Of a stretch of 64,000 bases of DNA, positions 33,750 through 41,830 are shown one piece after another. Under the pieces are notes generated by a model. The model saw only the letters and a program-made list of their open reading frames with translations. It had not been told where the DNA came from and made no database searches. Each line of letters begins with the position of its first letter. Within the stretch, counting starts at the first letter, position 1. The DNA is from a virus, in IMG/VR virus record IMGVR_UViG_3300050132_000038, positions 1 to 64,000 of that record. The stretch is one strand, 5' to 3'. Position numbers and translations under genes: made by a program.

Positions 33750-34373
33750 CTAAGAAGTCGGGTCCACTATGACAACCTGCCTTCCGCGCATCATGAAGTT
33801 GTCCTTGTGGATGTCCGGGTAGCCATCACCAGTGTTGTACTCAGCTACAAGCCACTCGGCGAATTGTTTTAGATTCGGATCTAAGGGTGCGCCACGCGAA
33901 GTCTTTATCTCACATAGGCGGGTCCACAGCGGACTAACCTTAGACTGGTATACCGAGAGGTTTTTCTGGTGCGGTACAAAGCATATAGTCTCCAGTCCAT
34001 AGATGAACTTCTTGAACTGGGCTTCTGACATAGGAGTCAGTTTCTCCATGAAGACCACGTGAAGTCCTGTCTTATCTGAGTTCCAAATGTGGCCTTTGTA
34101 CTTCGGATCAGGATCCAGACCGTGTTCGTCGTGGTGCTCGCCCTTGATCTTCAATAGATACGGATTGTGGGGATTAGCCTGACAGAACTTCGTATACGAT
34201 TCGAACGCAGGGTCGTGAGTGAACACCTTCACCATCGTCGTCGGATCTGTTAGATGCTGAAAGACAAAGGCGTGAGAGCCCTTTGCTACAGGCTCTATAC
34301 CTTGTGACTTCAAGTCCTTCAGATACTCTGTCAAGGTGACTGCGATTAACCTAGTAGCTGCGTTTAACTTCAT
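33750..34373 (-). CDS. Tagged protein-kinase-like phosphotransferase
   Basis: 207 residues. Behind the tag KLNAATRLIAVTL is a reduced kinase fold: glycine-loop-like KGSHAFVFQH, a lysine in TMVKVFTHD, hinge-like VVFMEKL, catalytic loop DIHKDNFMM and metal-binding VIVDPTS at the C-terminus. All key residues appear in order, but the domain is short and ends right after the DFG-equivalent. It could phosphorylate a host protein or small molecule. Confidence 0.7.
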   Translation of the reverse strand: MKLNAATRLIAVTLTEYLKDLKSQGIEPVAKGSHAFVFQHLTDPTTMVKVFTHDPAFESYTKFCQANPHNPYLLKIKGEHHDEHGLDPDPKYKGHIWNSDKTGLHVVFMEKLTPMSEAQFKKFIYGLETICFVPHQKNLSVYQSKVSPLWTRLCEIKTSRGAPLDPNLKQFAEWLVAEYNTGDGYPDIHKDNFMMRGRQVVIVDPTS

Positions 34374-34376
34374 TTT

Positions 34377-35792
34377 CTATTTCCCTACTAAAAAGTTTGT
34401 GAAAGCCCATTCGTTATCTTCATCGAAATCCTTCTTGTACAGGTGCCCTCTGTTATCCAAGGGACTCCAATCTGAATAGTAAGCCACCATAGGACCAAGG
34501 TAGGGTTTAGCTATTGACAGCACAAAGTCGAAGGGTAAGTCTTCTGGCTCACAATAACCCATTCTCGGATTCTCTAACGTCCATACTATAGCCCCTAGCA
34601 GTGAGGCACATACCTGCACAGTAGTTGCATTCTGACCAGGAACTAACGATCGAGCTTCCTCTATATCTAATTGAGAGCCATACCACAGCGCATTCTTACC
34701 ATGACCTAGGAGCAACACCCCTAGTTCATCGATACCACTTAGTATGGAGTTCTTAGCAATCCTAGTATTACGGTGCATCCACAATTCTTGTCCACGCATC
34801 TCATGGATTGAGGCCAATGCTGCATCTGTCGGCTGATACGCATAGTACACTGTAGGTCTATAGGAATCAGTGGATAGATACTCACTGATCGTTACTGCCT
34901 CTGAGTGCTGGATTAGGAATCCGTTATACGTACCACCAAGAGGCACCCAGGACTTCACGAGGGTGGCTACTCCGGGAGTGTCGAGATACGCTGAATTCCC
35001 CTGCACAGTTAAGCCACCAACCTCTTGCGGTTCGTGCGACCCCCAACCTAGTTCAGCAGGTGCTCTACCCTCAGCCCAGAAGCCTTCGCAGCTCCAGGTG
35101 TTAACGAATTCATGTACGCGCTTAGGAACCTTCAGTATCTGTGTATCGCGTTCTGCTATTTGAATCACCTTAGTATCAGTGGCCTCGGCTAGAGCTGCCC
35201 AACCCATTTGGTTCTGTGGAACCTCAGTAGATAATCCGGTATCCTTAGCAATCTTGAGTAATGCAGCTTTTGTGAAATGCGATACTAGCCCAGGGTTAGC
35301 CCCGTGCGTTACTACACAGGTAGCATGACCTGGGTACTTGGAAGCCATCTCCCTAATCTCTTGATGCTCTGTGTACAAAGTACGTTCTGCTAGATCGGGT
35401 ATTGTCTCGTCGGGTGAGGTAGCCCAACGCTCAATGGACGTGTCGATGTACATAACGTTATGGGATAGGCACCACTCTACAATAGCTATTCCATCGATGT
35501 TCAAGCTTAGGTTGACGAGGTAATCACCTTCAGCTAGTAAGGACTCAAGAGTAGAGCCCATGTTGTCTTCTACTATCTCACGCACTACGTAGTGAATGCC
35601 TGTGTAGGGAGCGAATTCAGGGCGCTCTACCTTATCCAAAACAGTTATCTTGGAGGGATTCAGATCTATGTGGCGGAGGAGCATTGGTAACATCGTCTGC
35701 CCTACAGCACCAAAGCCCAAGAGTAAGAGGCGACCATCGTGTGTTGCTAACTTTTGACTAGCTAGTAGTCTGGAGGCTGCGTTAATCTTCAT
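34377..35792 (-). CDS. Tagged homospermidine synthase
   Basis: 471 residues, close to the bacterial enzyme length. The N-terminal tag KINAASRLLASQK is followed by the NAD-binding Rossmann loop LLLLGFGAVGQTMLP, then family segments MYIDTSIERWA, VTHGANPGLVSHFTKAAL and GWGSHEPQEVGG, and the C-terminal GPMVAYYSDWSPLDNRGHLY. The family makes homospermidine from putrescine using NAD. In a virion, a polyamine enzyme could help neutralise packaged or newly injected DNA, or redirect host polyamines; inferred. Confidence 0.85.
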   Translation of the reverse strand: MKINAASRLLASQKLATHDGRLLLLGFGAVGQTMLPMLLRHIDLNPSKITVLDKVERPEFAPYTGIHYVVREIVEDNMGSTLESLLAEGDYLVNLSLNIDGIAIVEWCLSHNVMYIDTSIERWATSPDETIPDLAERTLYTEHQEIREMASKYPGHATCVVTHGANPGLVSHFTKAALLKIAKDTGLSTEVPQNQMGWAALAEATDTKVIQIAERDTQILKVPKRVHEFVNTWSCEGFWAEGRAPAELGWGSHEPQEVGGLTVQGNSAYLDTPGVATLVKSWVPLGGTYNGFLIQHSEAVTISEYLSTDSYRPTVYYAYQPTDAALASIHEMRGQELWMHRNTRIAKNSILSGIDELGVLLLGHGKNALWYGSQLDIEEARSLVPGQNATTVQVCASLLGAIVWTLENPRMGYCEPEDLPFDFVLSIAKPYLGPMVAYYSDWSPLDNRGHLYKKDFDEDNEWAFTNFLVGK

Positions 35793-35878
35793 CTCGTAGC
35801 TCTCATTGAAAATGGTAGAATCAATGAGGCTAGGTGGGCTGTACTTCTACCCGGTGTACGGCCCACGTTCAGGCTAGA

Positions 35879-36031
35879 TTACTCGTCGCCTTGTTCCTGC
35901 TCTTGTCCAGGTTGCTCCTGTTCCTGCTCCTGACCATTCTCCTCAGGTTCACCTGGACCTTGTTGCTGTTGCTGGTTCTGCTCTTGAGTCGTACTCTGAC
36001 TCACGTTTTGACTTACATTAACCTTAGTCAT
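35879..36031 (-). CDS. Gln/Glu-rich low-complexity protein
   Basis: 50 residues from ATG 36031 (MTKVNVSQNV), chosen because GTGAGGCAGTC precedes it. Almost entirely Q, E, P and G, with repeated GQEQEQ units. Disordered; function unknown. Confidence 0.55.
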   Translation of the reverse strand: MTKVNVSQNVSQSTTQEQNQQQQQGPGEPEENGQEQEQEQPGQEQEQGDE

Positions 36032-36094
36032 GACTGCCTCACATTTGAAGTTAGGTGGGGTTAGCACCGGATTCAATACAGCTAGTCAGTGCTA

Positions 36095-36307
36095 CTACTT
36101 ACCCAGTAAGCGACGGGCCGCGCTAACCTCTACGTCATCCAAGACAGAGGCGTCCCTCCGGTTTTGGTAAATGTAGTTAGTCAAAGCCCACTTGTTATCA
36201 GGATGCGATTTCTCAGCGTCCTTCTTAGACTTCTCCCAGTCCTTCTCCAATTTCTTCTTAGTACCACGCCCTTCACGGACATCTTTATTGATTAATGCGT
36301 TAGGCAC
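36095..36307 (-). CDS. Small basic protein with C-terminal tag
   Basis: 70 residues starting at GTG (AGGAG upstream). Lys-rich helical N-terminal half, a KSHPDNKWALTNYIYQ segment resembling the HP-SK motif, and a C-terminal EVSAARRLLGK that matches the shared tag. It is the clearest case of the tag at a C-terminus. Confidence 0.65.
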   Translation of the reverse strand: MPNALINKDVREGRGTKKKLEKDWEKSKKDAEKSHPDNKWALTNYIYQNRRDASVLDDVEVSAARRLLGK

Positions 36308-36344
36308 TTTGATTCTCCTAGTAGCTGAAAATCAATACTGCTAG

Positions 36345-36848
36345 TTATACACGTTTAAGTTGGTGAACACTGAATACTCCGTAGGTAGGAATATCGTCGT
36401 TCACTCCTTCCTTGCCTTCTACAGAGTTAAACCCAGCAGCCTTGAGGATCCTAACTAGCTCAGGTAGTTGCATGTACCACTCCCACACATGCTTATAACC
36501 GGAACCCTTTACCTCTGCTAGTTCGTCCATGAGCTCCATACCCTTTTCTCTAGTGATGTGACCCTCCTGGAATTGCGAGAGTATGCCACGCTTCACCCGA
36601 TCGGTTACATCCTTCAGCTGAACTTCCGTTTGTAGCGTTCGGAAACCAAAGTCGAAGCTATGCCCTATGTCAGCATGAAATTCTAGTACGTGCTGTTCAT
36701 CCTTTGCATACTCTAAGGCGTAGTCTCGATCAGGAGTAATGAAGATGATGTGCTGGTTCTTTGCGTGTTCATCCGACCAGGTTTGAGTTAGGCCTCGGTA
36801 GAAGATTTGACTAGCTAGTAGCCTGTGTGCTGCGTTTAGTTTCATCAT
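36345..36848 (-). CDS. Tagged ADP-ribosyltransferase-like protein
   Basis: 167 residues. Tag MKLNAAHRLLASQ. The following IFYRGLTQTW, HIIFITPDRDYALEYAKD and the closing YGVFSVHQLKRV match the outline of compact ART-fold proteins found in phage polyvalent proteins: an Arg strand, a TPDxxYAxxYA helix, and a final VF-[DS]-x2-Q-[IL]-K strand. The third catalytic residue cannot be fixed by eye. If real, the window encodes two tagged ADP-ribosyltransferases. Confidence 0.55.
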   Translation of the reverse strand: MMKLNAAHRLLASQIFYRGLTQTWSDEHAKNQHIIFITPDRDYALEYAKDEQHVLEFHADIGHSFDFGFRTLQTEVQLKDVTDRVKRGILSQFQEGHITREKGMELMDELAEVKGSGYKHVWEWYMQLPELVRILKAAGFNSVEGKEGVNDDIPTYGVFSVHQLKRV

Positions 36849-37780
36849 ACTTCTTCCTTTAGAGCTTTGCTCACTACAGCATCCTCTAATCCTTGCCCTA
36901 TGGATTCTACAAAGTGGCGGAGAACGCTGCCCTCCGGAACTTTCCTTTTACGAATGGCGTTGAGCGCGCTAGTTAAAGCTAGGCTGCCAGCACCAGCAAC
37001 AAGGTGTGCGGCAAACCCACCAGGTAGTGCCGCTATACTCATGCCTAATGCCATCTTCCCTAGGCCCTTGATTGCTTTCTTCTGCTCAGCACTCAACTCT
37101 GTACCCTCACTCAGTGCTACAAGTCCTGTGGTGGCCTGCTTTACCCTAGGGAAGGACCGGTCTAGTACCTTAGCTATGTGTGAGGCCTTAGACTTAATGT
37201 GCTGAGCAATGGCACCCTTCTTAGGTGGTGTCGATACCTCTTCATCAGGTACATCGGCTTTCTCTATACCCTCGGCCACGGAGTCCACGAACACTTCGAG
37301 GTCGTCCTTACCATTGGAATTCTCTTTGTTCTTTTTGAAGTGTTCCGTAGCGTATTTCACTGCGTGAACACCTACGTGACCAGCAGTATGAATAAGGTGT
37401 GCCTGTTCCTTACCTACTGCGAACTTCAATGCTGATTTCAGGACTGTATCCCCGAGCTCCATGAGAACATCCCGATGGTCCTCAGTTAGCTTCTTCCCTG
37501 TGGCAAGATGCTTTAGGGCTGCGGTAGCTCCGGATAACAGTGGGAATGAATCTCGGAGTAGCCTCGCTATCTTAGGGCCGTGGGTTCTTAGGACACCTGC
37601 AGACGCCTTACGGGGCTCAGGTGTATCCTTAGCCTCGGGTTCTTTCGAGTCTTCCTTTATGGAATCCTTAGCATACTTGGAGCCTGGATGATCCTTGATG
37701 TATTGCTTCTTCTGGTCGGCATCAAGAGCTTCCCACCAATCCTCCGAAGCTAACAGTCGATGCGCCGCGTTTAGTTTCAT
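36845..37780 (-). CDS. Tagged internally duplicated helical protein (paralogue of the next gene)
   Basis: 311 residues. Tag KLNAAHRLLASED, WWEALDADQKKQYIKDHPGSKYA motif, then two related helical repeats. The first starts APKIARLLRDSFPLL and contains ALKHLATGKKLTEDHRDVL; the second starts ASHIAKVLDRSFPRV and contains VALSEGTELSAEQKKAI, followed by a Gly/Ala-rich hydrophobic stretch (SIAALPGGFAAHLVAGAGSLALTSAL) that could insert in or pore a membrane. Overlaps the start of the 36345 gene and ends within the paralogue's frame by 4 bases. Confidence 0.75.
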   Translation of the reverse strand: MKLNAAHRLLASEDWWEALDADQKKQYIKDHPGSKYAKDSIKEDSKEPEAKDTPEPRKASAGVLRTHGPKIARLLRDSFPLLSGATAALKHLATGKKLTEDHRDVLMELGDTVLKSALKFAVGKEQAHLIHTAGHVGVHAVKYATEHFKKNKENSNGKDDLEVFVDSVAEGIEKADVPDEEVSTPPKKGAIAQHIKSKASHIAKVLDRSFPRVKQATTGLVALSEGTELSAEQKKAIKGLGKMALGMSIAALPGGFAAHLVAGAGSLALTSALNAIRKRKVPEGSVLRHFVESIGQGLEDAVVSKALKEEV

Positions 37781-38808
37781 CCTTCCCCCTCACCACCAGC
37801 AGTGTGCTCAAGCAAGGCATCTTCCAAGCCTTCGCCAATCGACTCTACGAAGTGGTGGATGATGTGTCCATCTTTGAACTTACCACTCTGTATTAGTTTG
37901 AATGCGTGGGTGATTGCTACTGAGCCAACCCCTGCTGCTAAGTGGGCAGCCAGTCCACCAGGTAGTGCGGCGATACTTAAGCCCAAAGTAATCTTACCCA
38001 GGCTCTTCATTGCGGTTTTCTGTTCATCCGAAAGCTTCTGTCCTTCGCTTAGGGCAACCAAACCTTGGGTAGCAGGCTTGATATGCTGGAAGGACTTATC
38101 CAGCACCTGTGTAATGTGGTGTGCTTTACTCCTGATGTGCCGACCGATAGCAGAACGGTAGCTACTCTTAGGTGCAGCATGCTCTTTAGGAACCGGGGCT
38201 TCCTTAGCTTGCTCTACACCATCGGCTAAAGCCTCGACGAAGACCTCAACGTCATCCTTACCCTCGGACTGTTCCTTCTTCTCTTTGAAGTGTTCCACTG
38301 CGTGGTTAACTGCGGTAATACCAATACGGCCGAGTACCTGAGCACCATGAACACCAACAACAGAGCTAAGAGTAGCTTTGAGGGCTACACCACCGAGGTC
38401 GTATAGTGCTTCCTTGTGGTTTTCCTCTAGGGCCTTACCGGTGGCTAAATGCTTTAGGGCTGAGGTAGCTTCATGGATTAGCGGAAATGTCTTCTTAAGG
38501 AAGCTGGCAATCTTAGGGGCATGTTTACGAATGCCACCTGCAATCTTCTTACGGTGCTCTGGATTAATCTGCGACTTAGCCGCAGGCTCTGTACCCAACT
38601 CCTCTTCATCCTTCTTGGATTTCGATTCCTCGTTAGAGCCCTCTCGAATAGCGTCCTCTGCGTACTTCGAGTGGGGGTGTTCCTCTATGTACTCCTTCTT
38701 CTGGTCGGGCTCTAGATGTTGCCACCACTCACTGGCTGCTGGAGCCTTTGCCTGAGTAATAGTGGATGCTACCAATCGTGCTGCTGCGTTTAGTTTGAAT
38801 TGTTTCAT
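37777..38808 (-). CDS. Tagged internally duplicated helical protein (paralogue)
   Basis: 343 residues, same architecture as the 36845 gene: tag KLNAAARLVAST, EWWQHLEPDQKKEYIEEHPHSKYA motif, an acidic/Lys linker, repeat 1 (APKIASFLKKTFPLI...ALKHLATGKALEENHKEAL), and repeat 2 (AHHITQVLDKSFQHI...VALSEGQKLSDEQKTAM) with hydrophobic SIAALPGGLAAHLAAGVGS. The two genes arose by tandem duplication. Possible membrane-active ejection proteins; this is inference. Confidence 0.75.
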   Translation of the reverse strand: MKQFKLNAAARLVASTITQAKAPAASEWWQHLEPDQKKEYIEEHPHSKYAEDAIREGSNEESKSKKDEEELGTEPAAKSQINPEHRKKIAGGIRKHAPKIASFLKKTFPLIHEATSALKHLATGKALEENHKEALYDLGGVALKATLSSVVGVHGAQVLGRIGITAVNHAVEHFKEKKEQSEGKDDVEVFVEALADGVEQAKEAPVPKEHAAPKSSYRSAIGRHIRSKAHHITQVLDKSFQHIKPATQGLVALSEGQKLSDEQKTAMKSLGKITLGLSIAALPGGLAAHLAAGVGSVAITHAFKLIQSGKFKDGHIIHHFVESIGEGLEDALLEHTAGGEGEG

Positions 38809-38810
38809 GT

Positions 38811-40472
38811 TTAATCCTTCACCTCTGTGTCGTGTTTTTCAAGGAAGCGAGGAATGCGAAAGCCTAACTGCCGGAAGAACATGATCTGTATGCTTGGGTC
38901 CACGTAGTTGGCTAGTGCTGTTGTGCCCGTGACTTTAGTTCCACCGCTAGCCATTGTTCTAATATGGTTTAGCAACTTACCGACCTGCTCGCCCATCTTC
39001 GTTAGCATAGCGAGTGCAGCACGCTCGTCCTTGGGAGGCTTCTCCATAGCCTTCTCCATAAGCTCAGAGAACAGATGAGTACCTCGCAGGGTCCGAAGCT
39101 TGTGCACAGTTGTTCCTGCAGGGGCACCTAGCTCTTTGAAGTAAGCGTTAGCGTCCTTGGCATTAACCGGGACTTTACGAGCGCTTTTGTCCACGGTGAA
39201 CACTCGGTCCTTAGGCTGCTTGCCCGCTAACAGTTGGAGTAAGGCTTTGATAACAAACTTCTGTGTAGGATCAGACGCTACCAACTTATGCACGGTCTTG
39301 ATGGAGTCCTTACCAAGGTAGCGAATAGTGATGTTACCTGAAGCATGGTCTACAGCCATATGTTTTACCAGCAGGGTGGATACACCGAACGTCGCTTCAC
39401 CTGGAGTACCAACACGGGCTGCAAACTCATACAGGATCTCTAAGATGGTGGCGGCTACACATTCAGCATCAGTAATCTTGAATTGTTTAACCTTGGAGAA
39501 CCAGGCTTTCTGCATCGACAAGATCTTGGGTGCGAGGTCAGCGACGTGCTGGAACTTTGCCTTAGCTGCTTCCTTCTTGTACTCCGAAGTGTAGAAGTAG
39601 GGACCAGGGCCGCCATCGCTACGTATAGCCTGAAACACAAAATCCTTACCACCCTCTTTCCCGAACTGCTTGTTCATTATCATGGTAGGGAACATAATAG
39701 CCGAGGGGACACCGTCGATCATCTTACCAGTGTTGGTGTATAGCCTACCCAGGTCGTCAACCTCGCCTGTGAATCCAACAGGAAGCATGTGCTCAATACC
39801 ATTGGCGTGTAGGTAGGCCAAGAGCTCCTCGTAGGGAACTGTGTCATGTCCGGATTTACGCACATAGGATACTACGGCATCCTTCCACACCTGGTTGTGC
39901 TCCTTGCGGTATGCTTGGTACTGTGCGTACTCTTCTGGGTGAGTTTCCTTAACCTGTTTGGCTTCATCTATAGTAAGTGCGGTGTCGTCACGGCCGACCA
40001 TCTCGAACACTAGCTTGCGGAGCGTGTCACTCTTCTGTTGACCTTGTTTGGGAGCAAACCGAGAGCTAACGAAAGGACTATGAACTATACCTGCCATCTT
40101 CTGAATCTTGGAGAGCGCGGCTTCACTATCGGTACGGAGGTACAGGCCGAGGGCTTTCAGTACGTCGATCTCCTGAGAGGTGAATGACTTCTCCGCACGA
40201 TACGTCTCGAACATCTCCTTGATCTCAGTACCAAGGAGTACCAACTGTTCTGCTTTACCCGTGCCGGCAAGGGCTGCCTGGATGGACGGAAGGAGGGAAG
40301 GAAGTTGCTTTCCCCACTTAGCGATGATTGCTTTAGGAATGCTTTTTAGTTCTTGGGCAGTTTCCTTGTCCGGTTTGCTCTCCGGCCCGTTGCTAACGTA
40401 GTCAACAATTAAAACAAAAAGAGGTTGGAGGAGGTTCAGAAGCTCTGAGGCTGTGATTAATGTTTGGTCCAT
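38811..40472 (-). CDS. Type IB DNA topoisomerase-like protein
   Basis: 553 residues from ATG 40472 (MDQTLITASELL), chosen for the AGGAAC upstream; a longer frame lacks a site. The C-terminal catalytic domain has the tyrosine-recombinase/topo IB set: EFAARVGTPGEA (first Arg), a Lys-containing hairpin near GNITIRYLGKDSI, THKLRTLRGTHLF-type motif (second Arg), and LANYVDPSIQ (nucleophilic Tyr, about residue 518). It would relax supercoils during replication or after DNA entry. The untagged N-terminus begins with an amphipathic helix vaguely like the tag. Confidence 0.8.
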   Translation of the reverse strand: MDQTLITASELLNLLQPLFVLIVDYVSNGPESKPDKETAQELKSIPKAIIAKWGKQLPSLLPSIQAALAGTGKAEQLVLLGTEIKEMFETYRAEKSFTSQEIDVLKALGLYLRTDSEAALSKIQKMAGIVHSPFVSSRFAPKQGQQKSDTLRKLVFEMVGRDDTALTIDEAKQVKETHPEEYAQYQAYRKEHNQVWKDAVVSYVRKSGHDTVPYEELLAYLHANGIEHMLPVGFTGEVDDLGRLYTNTGKMIDGVPSAIMFPTMIMNKQFGKEGGKDFVFQAIRSDGGPGPYFYTSEYKKEAAKAKFQHVADLAPKILSMQKAWFSKVKQFKITDAECVAATILEILYEFAARVGTPGEATFGVSTLLVKHMAVDHASGNITIRYLGKDSIKTVHKLVASDPTQKFVIKALLQLLAGKQPKDRVFTVDKSARKVPVNAKDANAYFKELGAPAGTTVHKLRTLRGTHLFSELMEKAMEKPPKDERAALAMLTKMGEQVGKLLNHIRTMASGGTKVTGTTALANYVDPSIQIMFFRQLGFRIPRFLEKHDTEVKD

Positions 40473-40527
40473 TCTATTGTTCCTAAAGAAGCGATGTTTA
40501 GAATGAAATTGCGGGCGTAACGCAAAA

Positions 40528-40561
40528 GAGGGCACGTATTCCGCTAAGAATACGTGCCCTC
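40528..40561 (-). terminator. Intrinsic terminator upstream of topoisomerase gene
   Basis: Minus-strand stem GAGGGCACGTATT / AATACGTGCCCTC (13 pairs, 8-base loop) followed by TTTTGCG, between the stop of the 40585 gene and the topoisomerase gene. Confidence 0.85.
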
Positions 40562-40584
40562 GATTTCACTTCTCTACCACACTA

Positions 40585-40767
40585 CTAACCTTCGTTTTCC
40601 TCGTCTTCACCTACCTGTTCTTCTAACCACACATGCTTCTCATTTGTGTGGTCTTCGATTTGCTCCATTGCAGCCATGCGATCATCGAGATCAATATCAT
40701 GATCCCTAGCCAACTCAGAGATCAGGGAAAGAATCTCATTCAAACGTTCGTCAACAGTATTAGCCAT
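40585..40767 (-). CDS. Small acidic helical protein
   Basis: 60 residues from ATG 40767 (MANTVDERLNEIL), chosen because GAGGG lies 8 bases upstream within the end of the MazG-like gene. Helical, with an acidic C-terminus. Overlaps that gene's last codons. Not recognised. Confidence 0.6.
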   Translation of the reverse strand: MANTVDERLNEILSLISELARDHDIDLDDRMAAMEQIEDHTNEKHVWLEEQVGEDEENEG

Positions 40768-41560
40768 TGTCATGTCCCTCGTCCTCATCCGAATCATAGT
40801 CTTCCATGTCCAGGTCTTCATCTTCCAAGGCTTCTGCAGCCATGAGAACGTCGAGCATAGGATCTTTCAGAATAGGCAACGTCACTGCTTCAATCAACGA
40901 TGCTACTTCCACAATATCGCAAGCTTCTGCAATCAACGAACCATCATCGAACATAGTAGCGTAGATAGCTGCTTCTGGTGGTTGGAAGTTCGGACCCTTC
41001 TGAACCTTACCGTTTTCATCCTTGATAGGCATTCCGTCTGCACCGAGCTTGGTGAAGTTAGAACCCATTATACAAGCCAGAACCGACTCAAGCGGAATAC
41101 CGTATTTCAGAGCTTCGCTACGGTTGTACACGTTCATATCACCGAGCCAATCAGCGATCATAACCAGGATTTGATTGTCCAGGTCACCATTGTGATTAGC
41201 GAGGATAACAGTTTGGGCGAGATTAGTACCCCGCATACCAGTGATACCCCTCGTTGCCAAGAAGTCAACAATACTATTTCCCTCTGCGGGGATGTGAGCT
41301 TCCCGCATCTCCAGTAAGGCCAGGATCTCCTTACCTTCGTCCATCTCCTTCTGGAGGGTCTTCATGAACCCGGTCATACGCTGAACAGGCGATTCCCCGA
41401 GGTTGTCCAGCGAGGGTGTACTATTGATCGGCAGATCGTACATCTTGTTTTGCTTGTACACTTGAAACATAAACAGCTGTTCAATAGGCAAGCCAGTTGC
41501 CGCGAACTCTTCTGCACTGGAGTTGACAATGTTGGTGTACTGCTCTAACGACATGCTCAT
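40760..41560 (-). CDS. MazG-like / all-alpha NTP pyrophosphohydrolase-like protein
   Basis: 266 residues. The middle and C-terminal parts carry the pattern MIADWLGDMNVYNRSEALKYGIPLESVLACIMGSNFTKLGADGMPIKDENGKVQKGPNFQPP, typical of phage MazG-superfamily proteins (helical EExxD-type metal site, then SNxTKLGxDGxPI). The expected first metal motif may be KEMDEGKEIL near residue 75. It ends in an acidic tail. Likely housecleaning or signalling-nucleotide hydrolysis (for example dNTP or ppGpp); the substrate is not predictable. Confidence 0.7.
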   Translation of the reverse strand: MSMSLEQYTNIVNSSAEEFAATGLPIEQLFMFQVYKQNKMYDLPINSTPSLDNLGESPVQRMTGFMKTLQKEMDEGKEILALLEMREAHIPAEGNSIVDFLATRGITGMRGTNLAQTVILANHNGDLDNQILVMIADWLGDMNVYNRSEALKYGIPLESVLACIMGSNFTKLGADGMPIKDENGKVQKGPNFQPPEAAIYATMFDDGSLIAEACDIVEVASLIEAVTLPILKDPMLDVLMAAEALEDEDLDMEDYDSDEDEGHDNG

Positions 41561-41590
41561 CTTTAATTCCTTGGTTGGGGTTACTTATGT

Positions 41591-41598
41591 TATTTACA
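41591..41598 (-). promoter_or_regulatory. TGTAAATA element
   Basis: Octamer copy one base after the stop of the 41600 gene and about 30 bases before the MazG-like ATG; followed by ACATAAGTAAC. Confidence 0.45.
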
Positions 41599-41599
41599 G

Positions 41600-41830
41600 T
41601 TAAGAATTTTTAGGGATTGGTTCATACAGAGAGTCCACACACCATACAAAATTAGTAGGACTCATTGGGTGCGGTTTACGCTGTGCATCACCTTTAGCTT
41701 CTCTAGTCTTCCCCCAGGTACCAAGAACTTCTAAACGTTCCTGAACACGAAACTTATCGCCAGCTCGCACATCTTGTAACCCTGCTAAGTCCAGCCAAGC
41801 TCCGTTAGTGAGGATCTGTACTTTACTCAT
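41600..41830 (-). CDS. Small beta-rich protein
   Basis: 76 residues (VQILTNGAWLDLAGLQDVRAGDKFRVQERL...), probably a small beta barrel. Four-base overlap with the gene upstream. Unknown. Confidence 0.55.
   Translation of the reverse strand: MSKVQILTNGAWLDLAGLQDVRAGDKFRVQERLEVLGTWGKTREAKGDAQRKPHPMSPTNFVWCVDSLYEPIPKNS

Noticed and set aside
3438-38808. Shared peptide as an import signal for a phage nucleus.
   Set aside because: No nuclear-shell (chimallin) or tubulin-like gene was seen in this window, and the tagged proteins cluster with virion genes. Packaging is the simpler reading, but the rest of the genome is not visible.
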